A stretch of DNA of 31,681 bases from JBHJHK01 sp050330975 (lineage in GTDB: Bacteria > Pseudomonadota > Gammaproteobacteria > Competibacterales > Competibacteraceae). The position numbers were made by a program, and so were the translations under genes. The stretch is taken from NCBI GenBank assembly GCA_050330975.1, contig JBHJHK010000109.1, positions 1-31,681 of the forward strand, written 5' to 3'. Under the pieces are notes generated by a model. The model made no database searches and was not told the DNA's origin. It saw only the letters and a program-made list of their open reading frames with translations. Each line of letters starts with the position of its first letter. Within the stretch, counting starts at the first letter, position 1. Shown one piece after another: positions 1 to 6,292 of the stretch.

Positions 1-33
1 CCCCAGCGGGGGAGGGTTAGGGTGGGGGATATC

Positions 34-52
34 GAGAGGTCGAGGTCCTCTC
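34..52 (-). terminator. Small hairpin downstream of the ELM1-like gene
   Basis: A 6-bp perfect inverted repeat, GAGAGG (34-39) and CCTCTC (47-52), with a 7-base loop lies just beyond the stop codon of the minus-strand gene that ends at 88. No T-tract follows on the minus strand, so it is at best a weak or Rho-assisted terminator and could be chance. Confidence 0.2.
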
Positions 53-87
53 TCCTTCGTCAGACAGCCTCTAAAATGGGCGGCCCG

Positions 88-1211
88 TCAAGGGGGGATA
101 CTCCGTCGACGGCTCGCCACTAAGTCCCGCACCCGATCCGCCACCTGGAACGCCTCATCGCCTGGGGATACCGTCGTTGGGTCAGTCGGCGCGCTAAACC
201 CCTGGACCAAGGGCACCGCCAGCCCGCGGTGGTAAAGATCGCGGTGGAAGGCGTCGAAATCCCGCACCGGCCCCAGGAGGTTCAGGCGCTGGAGACCCGC
301 CCCCAAGGCGTTGTAACCCGCCCGGCGGCCCGGGGGCCGCAGGTGGGCGACGGCGGCACTCCGCAGGGCGCTCCAGGGGGTTTTAAAGGGCAGGGGAAAA
401 ATCGCCAGGGGGCGCCCACGACGGGCCACGTCCAGCGCCATGGATACGCTGTCGCCGGTGACCACAAAGCGATCGGCAAAAGTCAAGAGGGCGCCGTAGG
501 GGTTGGCCTTGGCCTCGTCGCCAAAGCGATAGACCTCCCCGGGCAAGGACAGATGGTTGCCCGCGACCCGGGCGACGGCGGGGGGGTGCGGCGACTGGTG
601 GTGATGTACACACTGCCCACCCCGGCGGTGGCCGCCAGCAACTGACGCTCCAGGGTCGCCAGGGCGGCGACACCCAGGGCGTGGGAGCCCGTGGGTCCCC
701 CCACCAACACCGCCGTCAAGGGTCGCGGCCAGGCGCGCCAGGGGTCGGCGGCGGTGTCTTGCTCCTCCCCGAGGCCCCGAGGCACCGCCCCCAGGGGCCA
801 GGCGGTGAAGACCACATTGGGACGCCGCGCCACCCGGTAGTGGGCGGGGACCACCGCCAGATCGATGGCCGCCAAGGGCCCCCAGGGCCGGCCGACCATC
901 ACCACCTGGGTATACCCCTTGGACTGCGCCTTGAGCCACAGCGCCACCAGGGCCGGGCGGCGGCCGGCGGCGATGACCACGTCGGGCCACGGGGGCTCCA
1001 GGGGGTCACAGCGGTCCCGGTCCAAGTGGTGCAAGCTCGGGACCACCTGGGGTTTTGCCGTGTCAAAAGGGGGGCGAAAGCCCAGGGCCCGGCGCACCAC
1101 GGGCAGTTTGACGGCAGCCCCTAGGGCCTCCACCTGGGCGTTGTCGCCCCGCTTGTCGGTCAACAACAGCCACACCCGCGGGGCCGAGGACACGGAGACG
1201 GGATCGTCCAT
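88..1211 (-). pseudogene. ELM1-family (mitochondrial fission ELM1-like) protein, frameshifted
   Basis: The N-terminal part, read from ATG at 1211, has family features: an 'AAGRRPALVALWLK' segment, then 'VVPAHYRV' and 'VYITTSRRTPP'. After a C run at 580-586 (minus strand) the reading continues one frame over with the matching C-terminal half, 'VYRFGDEAKANPYGALL' and 'VVTGDSVSM', to a TGA at 88-90. The run has 7 C where 8 would join the halves; adding one base gives exactly 375 codons including the stop, a normal family length. The start is set by AGGAGG at 1221-1226, nine bases upstream; a longer frame to 1271 lacks this support. Bacterial members are glycosyltransferase-like proteins of unclear function, some near lipopolysaccharide genes. 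The break may be a true mutation, a homopolymer sequencing error or a slippery site; an error is quite possible because everything else is well kept. Confidence 0.8.
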
Positions 1212-1293
1212 GGGCAAAGACCTCCTCTGGCGTCTTGTCAAAGCGTTTCTCGCACCCCGTCCCGCGCCCACCGCGGACCTCGGGGGGTATCCC

Positions 1294-1324
1294 GCAAAAC
1301 CCGAGACTCAGCGCGGGTTTTTGC
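1294..1324 (+). terminator. Terminator-like hairpin in a divergent intergenic region
   Basis: GCAAAACCCG (1294-1303) pairs with CGGGTTTTTGC (1314-1324), with one bulged T and a 10-base loop. An A-tract, GC stem and T-tract give a bidirectional intrinsic-terminator look. It lies between the minus-strand ELM1-like gene (start 1211) and the plus-strand GTPase gene (start 1439), where no terminator is needed, so it may be a leader attenuator for the GTPase operon or an insulator between the divergent units. Confidence 0.45.
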
Positions 1325-1438
1325 GCTATCCTTGTCGCTATTCTCGCAACGTGTATCCCAAAGGGCCCGGCGCGGCAGTCCCAGGGCGGGGGTTGGGGAC
1401 GGTGTCATCCAGGGAAAGGGGGTTTCGAGCGTTCGTCT

Positions 1439-1963
1439 ATGTCACAACTCAAATTTCTCTTCACGGGCCCCCCCGGCGCCGGCAAGACCACGGCCATTGC
1501 CGCCATCAGCGAGTTTCCCCCCGTCAGCACCGACGTGGCGACCACCGATGAACTGGCCCAGGTGAAAGCCACCACCACGGTGGCCATGGACTACGGCGCC
1601 ATCACCCTGGAAGACGGCCAGCAGATCGGCCTCTACGGCACCCCGGGCCAGCGGCGCTTCGACTTTATGTGGCAGGTGTTGGCCCAGGGCGGCTTGGGGC
1701 TCATTGTATTGATCAACAACAATCAAACCGAGCCCCTCGCCCTCCTCGACGACTACCTCGACGCCTTCGACGCCTTTATCCGCGAGACCGGGGTGGTCAT
1801 CGGCGTCACCGCCACGGACCTGTGCGCCACCCCGAGCCTCAAAGACTACGGCGACCACCTCCAGCGACGGGGGGTCAACTATCCCATTTTTGCCGTGGAT
1901 GTGCGCCGGCGCGAGGATGTTTTGTTGCTCGTCGACACCCTCATCGCCGGCCTTGAGGCCTAG
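1439..1963 (+). CDS. Small Ras-like GTPase, MglA/CvnD-like
   Basis: A 174-residue soluble GTPase. Visible motifs are the G1 P-loop GPPGAGKTT (about residues 9-17), a Thr-rich switch I segment 'KATTTVAMDYG', G3 as 'LYGTPGQRRF', the GTPGQ form typical of the MglA and CvnD-type prokaryotic G-domains that work with Roadblock proteins, and a degenerate G4 'VTATDL' instead of NKxD. Such GTPases act as cytoplasmic molecular switches, and their Roadblock partners serve as GAP or scaffold. The ATG at 1439 is chosen because the G domain starts eight residues later, an AGGGAAAGGGGG purine stretch precedes it, and the in-frame extension to 1235 is proline- and arginine-rich with no family look. The Roadblock gene follows after 57 bp, which supports the functional pairing. 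The substrate process is unknown. Confidence 0.9.
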   Translation: MSQLKFLFTGPPGAGKTTAIAAISEFPPVSTDVATTDELAQVKATTTVAMDYGAITLEDGQQIGLYGTPGQRRFDFMWQVLAQGGLGLIVLINNNQTEPLALLDDYLDAFDAFIRETGVVIGVTATDLCATPSLKDYGDHLQRRGVNYPIFAVDVRRREDVLLLVDTLIAGLEA

Positions 1964-2020
1964 CCCCTCGGGGTCGAACGCTCAAACCCCACCACCGGAC
2001 CACGCCACCACCGGACCACC

Positions 2021-2689
2021 ATGAAGTTCAATCGCCTTTCCCAGCTGTTGGGCCGCGCCGAGCCCCCGTCCCAAGCCCCTGGGGTCACTCCGAAGGGTGA
2101 GTCCAATTGTGAGGACAAAGGACCTGAGATCGACGCAAAGCCAGTCCCTCAACCCCCTGAGGCCGTTGCCGGGTCATCCCCACCGGCGGCCCCAGAACCC
2201 CAGCCCCCCGCGGGCCGGGATGGGACCCGCGGGGACGCGCCCCCCGAGGACATGGACGGCATGGAGACCCCTCCCCCCTTTGGACTCGACGCCGCGCTGC
2301 GCGAGCGCCTGGGCGAGCGCCTGGGCCAATTCCTTCGAGACTGCGACGGCGCCTATGGTGTGGCCCTGTCGACCCTGGACGGCAACCCCTTGGTCCATCG
2401 CTTGGACCGCGATACCCTCCACGGCGGCAAACTAGCCGCCATGACCAGCTCGTTGTTGGGGGTGGGGGAATCCATCGCCCGGGAAGTGGAGCAGCGCGAC
2501 TGCCAATTCGTCATCCTGGAAAACAGCGATGGCCGCTTGGTGAGTTTGCGGGTGGACAAATACACCATGCTCACCTGTATCACCGACGCCGAGAGCCCCC
2601 TGGGCACCGTCCTCAACTCGGGACGCTCCCTGGCCGGGACCCTGGCGAGATTGCTTCGAGAGCCTCCACCGGCCTCTCCAGAGGCTTGA
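2021..2689 (+). CDS. Roadblock/LC7 domain protein (MglB/CvnB-like)
   Basis: A 222-residue protein. Residues 1 to about 85 are a low-complexity, proline-rich tail of the kind expected of a flexible linker. From about residue 88 to 205 is a Roadblock/LC7 fold: 'CDGAYGVALSTLDGNPLV', then 'LAAMTSSLLGVGESIARE' and 'CQFVILENSDGRLVSLRV', which follows the usual sensor-like pattern for this family. Roadblock proteins dimerise and bind small GTPases as GAPs or scaffolds (MglB with MglA; CvnB with CvnD). The position right behind the GTPase gene makes that the likely partner. Its TGA stop overlaps the TTG start of the next gene, implying translational coupling with the ACP/AMP-ligase protein. The long N-terminal extension is unusual for single-domain members. 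Confidence 0.88.
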   Translation: MKFNRLSQLLGRAEPPSQAPGVTPKGESNCEDKGPEIDAKPVPQPPEAVAGSSPPAAPEPQPPAGRDGTRGDAPPEDMDGMETPPPFGLDAALRERLGERLGQFLRDCDGAYGVALSTLDGNPLVHRLDRDTLHGGKLAAMTSSLLGVGESIAREVEQRDCQFVILENSDGRLVSLRVDKYTMLTCITDAESPLGTVLNSGRSLAGTLARLLREPPPASPEA

Positions 2690-3969
2690 GACCCTTGCCG
2701 GCTTTGCTCCCTCAAGACAACCCCTGGTGGCGAGACGGGGCCTTGCTGCAGCGCTTTGTGGCCGATTTTATCGCTGGTACCCTCCAGCGCCTGCGCCCCG
2801 GGGGCCCTCCTCCACCACCCACCGCCCATTGGCAGGCGGACTTCGATCTGGTGGCGAGTTTGGGTTTGGACTCCATCGAGCGTTTCACCCTCCTGGCCAG
2901 CTTGGACGAGGTGCTGCACCTAGTTCCCACCGACACCGCCCCCAACCCCCTGGTGGAACCCACCTTGGCCGCCTGGCTGGCCTTTTACAAGGCCAGCCTG
3001 GAGGGTTACCCCCCCACGACCATGACCTTTTTCACCTCGGGGAGTATTGCCAGCGCCAAACGCTGTACCCACACCCTAGACGACCTCCAGGGGGAAGTGG
3101 CGGTGTTGGCCGGGCTGTTGGCACCCGTAGAACGGGTGGTGGCGGGGGTGCCTTGCCATCACATCTATGGCTTTTTGTTCACGGTGCTGTTGCCCCGGGC
3201 CCTAGGAGCGGCGGTGTGGCACCCCCCGTTGGGGACGCCGGCGAGCCTTGGAGACCTTTTGCGCCCCGGAGATCTGGTGGTGGCTCAGCCCCTGTGGTGG
3301 GCCGCCGCCGCCCGCAATCCCGGGCGATGGCCCCCAAACTGTAGGGGGGTGACCTCGGCGGCCCTTTGTCCGTCGTCCCTGTTTGCCATCCTCCACGCCC
3401 AGGGGCTCACCCAGCTAGTGGATATCTACGGCGCCACGGAAACCGCCGGCGTCGGCTGGCGGCAGCGGGGTACTGACCCCTTTGAATTGCTGCCCCATTG
3501 GCGTTGGGGTCCAGGCGCCACCTTGGTGCGCCAGGGGAAAGACGGGCCGCGGCGCGTGTCCCCCGCCGATCGATTGGCCTTGATCGACCAACGCCGCTTT
3601 TGGGTGGTGGAGCGCGCCGATGGGGTGGTCCAGGTGGCCGGAGTCAACGTCGACCTCGCAGCCGTGGCGGCGTTGCTCCAGAGCCATCCAGGGGTGGCCG
3701 ACGCCCGGGTACGCCCCATGGCGCCGCCGGAGGGGGAACGCCTCAAGGCCTTTGTGGTTCCCCACCTCCCCAACGCCGATCTCCATGCCCTAGAGACGGC
3801 CTTGCGCCAATGGTGCGCCCAGCACCTCACCCCCCCCCAACGCCCCCAGAGCTTTACCTTTGGCCCGAGCTTGCCCCGCAATGCCCTAGGCAAAGACCAA
3901 GACTGGCCCTTGGCATCCCCCCCTTCGCCGCCACCGCCCGGGCAACAGCGGGAAGACCAGCCACGGTGA
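2686..3969 (+). CDS. Acyl-carrier-like domain fused to an AMP-dependent ligase
   Basis: A 427-residue fusion. Residues about 15-85 resemble an acyl carrier protein with a phosphopantetheine site 'SLGLDSIERF' (Ser about 63). The rest is an AMP-binding (ANL superfamily) enzyme: a degenerate A3 P-loop 'FFTSGSIASAKRCTH' near 114-128, 'DIYGATETAG' near 246-255, and a C-terminal lid with 'LPRNALGKDQDW', the Lys near 402 sitting at the usual catalytic position. ANL enzymes adenylate a carboxylic acid and pass it to CoA or a carrier thiol; here the carrier may be in cis. The TTG start at 2686 shares bases with the TGA of the Roadblock gene, so coupled expression is likely. At about 340 residues the ligase part is shorter than a full acyl-CoA synthetase, as in aryl-polyene-type AMP ligases. 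The substrate is unknown. No phosphopantetheinyl transferase or synthase is nearby. Confidence 0.8.
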   Translation: MRPLPALLPQDNPWWRDGALLQRFVADFIAGTLQRLRPGGPPPPPTAHWQADFDLVASLGLDSIERFTLLASLDEVLHLVPTDTAPNPLVEPTLAAWLAFYKASLEGYPPTTMTFFTSGSIASAKRCTHTLDDLQGEVAVLAGLLAPVERVVAGVPCHHIYGFLFTVLLPRALGAAVWHPPLGTPASLGDLLRPGDLVVAQPLWWAAAARNPGRWPPNCRGVTSAALCPSSLFAILHAQGLTQLVDIYGATETAGVGWRQRGTDPFELLPHWRWGPGATLVRQGKDGPRRVSPADRLALIDQRRFWVVERADGVVQVAGVNVDLAAVAALLQSHPGVADARVRPMAPPEGERLKAFVVPHLPNADLHALETALRQWCAQHLTPPQRPQSFTFGPSLPRNALGKDQDWPLASPPSPPPPGQQREDQPR

Positions 3970-4010
3970 CGGCAGAAAATCCTTCAAGGAGGGTTTGGAT
4001 TGTGGTTTCA

Positions 4011-4030
4011 TACCCCTAGGTAGTTCTACG
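4011..4030 (+). promoter_or_regulatory. Candidate operator upstream of the tandem kinases
   Basis: The 215-bp gap before the first kinase contains TACCCCTAGGTA (4011-4022), a TACC/GGTA dyad, followed by GTTCTACG. TACCCCT fits the loose NarL/FixJ-type heptamer pattern. No convincing -35/-10 pair was recognised. The call rests on symmetry and position only. Confidence 0.2.
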
Positions 4031-4184
4031 GATTGCCAGCGGCCAACCGGCAAACTGGGCCGCTCACCACGGCCCCATGGCGCGCCAACTCCGCCCAACT
4101 CCGCTTTGATAAGGCCTTTTGATAACGCCTCTTTTGACGATCTCTGACCCGACAATCACTGACCCCCATCTCCGATCCCATCTC

Positions 4185-6212
4185 ATGGAACTCGCTAACC
4201 CCGCCCCTAGCCCTTCCCTCATCGATCAACTGGTAGACCATGTGGAGAGGGCCCACCGGGCCGTGGGGTGCGATAATGCCTGTATTCACCTATTGTCCCA
4301 GGATCGACGGCGCCTGATTTGTCAGGCCATTTCCAGTGGTTTGCGGGCCACCCACCTAGCCTATGGCCTGGATATATCGGCCTGTTTGGCGGCCTCGGAA
4401 GTCTTGACCACCCACGAGCCCTTGGCCATTGACGACGCCGTCAACGACCCCTGGGTGGTGGCGGTGGCCCGGCGCCGCTTTGGCCTCCAGTCCATTACCT
4501 ACTGTCCCATCTTGGTGGACGGCGACCCCCGGGGGATGATGACCTTCTCCTACACCCGCCACCACCGCTGGAACGAACATCAGGTCAAAACGGCCCAAAC
4601 CATGGCCGACGCCTGTGGAGAGTTGCTCAAGGCCAGCTACCCCTTGCCCACCCAACCCGCCACCCCCCAGGAGGGGCTGTTGCGAGCCATGCTCGACGCC
4701 ACCCCGGGGATTGTGTTGGCCGTGGATCGCCACTTGCTCACCCTAGAGGCCAACGCCACCCTAGTGGCCGGGGCCGACCAGCCCGACGGCGGCGCGCCTC
4801 TAGCGCGCCTGTCCATCCAGGAACTCATCCAGAGCACCGACCGCGACTATGACCTGCGCCAGGCCATCGACGACATCCTCAGCGGCGAGTTGGGGCGCTA
4901 CGAGGCCCTAGTCCAGATTCAAGGGCGCTACTGGAATTTAATCCTCCAACCCTTGGCCCACCTGGGAAAAGAGACATCCCTCGTGGCGGTGGAGGCCACT
5001 GCCGTCCCGGGCCTGGTGTTGAGCGGCGCCGATATCACCCCGGTGATGCAGGCCCGCTCGGTGATGGAGGCCAACCAGCACATGACGGCCCTAGGGCGAC
5101 TCTCGGCTTCGGTGAGCCACGAGTTCAACAACCTCCTCCAGATCCTCCAGGGCCAGGTGGACCAACTTCAGGAGGAAGATTCCCCAGAGAGATACCCCGG
5201 CCGCACCTTGGACGCCTTGCGGGACACCGTGGGCCGGGGCGCCAAGCTCGCCCGTCAACTCCTCACCTTTGCCCGCCCCGAAGACGCCGCCATCCAGCCT
5301 TTAGCCCTCACCCAACGCCTGGCCGAGTGGTGGAGTTTATTGCAAAACGCCACCGGCCGCGACCGACGCTTGAACCTGCAAATCCGCCATCCCGTGGCAG
5401 TCATGGCCGACCCCGATCAACTGGAGTTGGCCTTGGTCAATTTGATCATCAACGCCCGCGATGCCACCCAGCCCGGCGACACCATCGAGCTCCACGTGGA
5501 TCGCCTAGAAGAAGCGGGCCTTGCCTATGGCACACTGGCCGTAGTGGACCACGGCGAGGGGATGCTTCCCCAGATCCTAGCCCGGGCCACAGAACCCTTT
5601 TTCACCACCAAACCCCAGGGCAAGGGCACGGGTTTGGGGCTTCCCACCGTGCAACGCATCGCCGAGGCCGCCGGGGGACGGCTCCTCATCCAGTCAGAGG
5701 TGGGTCGAGGGACGGCAGTGACCCTGCTATTGCCCGTGGCCAAACAGGAACGGCCAGCGGTCCAAGCCGCTAAACCCCCCACCCAAGAGTACGCGGCCTT
5801 GGCCCATCAGGGAGGCCAGGGACACATTGTGGCGGTGGATGACGAGCAAGCCATCTGCGGTTGGGTCAAGCGCAGCCTAGAAGCGGCCGGTCACCAGGTC
5901 AAAACCGCCCTCAGTGGTGCGGCCTTTGCCGAGCTCATGGCCCAAGACCCCCACTGGCCCGAGGTGATTTTGTTGGACATGACCCTCCAGGACACCACGG
6001 GCTTGGCCCTGTTTCGCCGCTTTCGACCCCACCATCCCACCTTGGGATGGATTATCGTCTCGGGCAATGCCGGCAACGCCGATATCGAGGCCATCGCCCA
6101 GGAGGGTTTTGAAGTGCTCACCAAGCCCTTCGATGGCGCCCAGCTGCGCTTGGCCATCGAAAGGGCCCTAGCGGCCCAGCGCCGGCCTAGGGAGGCGGTG
6201 AGTTGTCCATGA
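4185..6212 (+). CDS. Hybrid sensor histidine kinase with GAF, PAS-like and receiver domains (copy 1)
   Basis: A 675-residue cytoplasmic hybrid kinase with no membrane segment. Order: GAF-type sensor (about 10-150), a PAS-like segment (about 165-290), HisKA with 'LGRLSASVSHEFNNLL' (His 312), HATPase with 'NLIINARD' (N box), 'VVDHGEGML' (G1) and 'GKGTGLGL' (G2), then a C-terminal receiver starting 'AVDDEQAIC' with the phospho-acceptor in 'LLDMTLQD' (Asp 598) and the conserved Lys in 'LTKPFDG'. The lack of an output domain fits a phosphorelay or a stand-alone checkpoint. Start: the ATG at 4185 aligns with the ATG of the downstream paralogue; a TTG at 4119 would add 22 residues absent from that copy and cannot be excluded. 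It lies behind the GTPase/Roadblock genes in the same direction, like CvnA kinases in conservons, although those have extracytoplasmic sensors. Confidence 0.88.
   Translation: MELANPAPSPSLIDQLVDHVERAHRAVGCDNACIHLLSQDRRRLICQAISSGLRATHLAYGLDISACLAASEVLTTHEPLAIDDAVNDPWVVAVARRRFGLQSITYCPILVDGDPRGMMTFSYTRHHRWNEHQVKTAQTMADACGELLKASYPLPTQPATPQEGLLRAMLDATPGIVLAVDRHLLTLEANATLVAGADQPDGGAPLARLSIQELIQSTDRDYDLRQAIDDILSGELGRYEALVQIQGRYWNLILQPLAHLGKETSLVAVEATAVPGLVLSGADITPVMQARSVMEANQHMTALGRLSASVSHEFNNLLQILQGQVDQLQEEDSPERYPGRTLDALRDTVGRGAKLARQLLTFARPEDAAIQPLALTQRLAEWWSLLQNATGRDRRLNLQIRHPVAVMADPDQLELALVNLIINARDATQPGDTIELHVDRLEEAGLAYGTLAVVDHGEGMLPQILARATEPFFTTKPQGKGTGLGLPTVQRIAEAAGGRLLIQSEVGRGTAVTLLLPVAKQERPAVQAAKPPTQEYAALAHQGGQGHIVAVDDEQAICGWVKRSLEAAGHQVKTALSGAAFAELMAQDPHWPEVILLDMTLQDTTGLALFRRFRPHHPTLGWIIVSGNAGNADIEAIAQEGFEVLTKPFDGAQLRLAIERALAAQRRPREAVSCP
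5042..5171 (+). repeat. 130-bp segment identical to 7153-7282
   Basis: This stretch, spanning the HisKA phospho-acceptor region of the first kinase, is base-for-base identical to 7153-7282 in the second kinase, while flanking codons differ. A second identical block of about 95 bp begins at 5433, in the N-box region. Confidence 0.9.
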
Positions 6213-6292
6213 ACGCTTGACCTCGCCCCCGTCACCCTCCGTCCCAAAAATGCTCACACCCTTGCCCCCTTGCACACGCTTGAGATAAACCC

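Noticed and set aside
2353..2919. A minus-strand frame spanning the Roadblock/ligase junction
   Set aside because: It crosses two well-supported genes, has no motif, and its composition fits a shadow.
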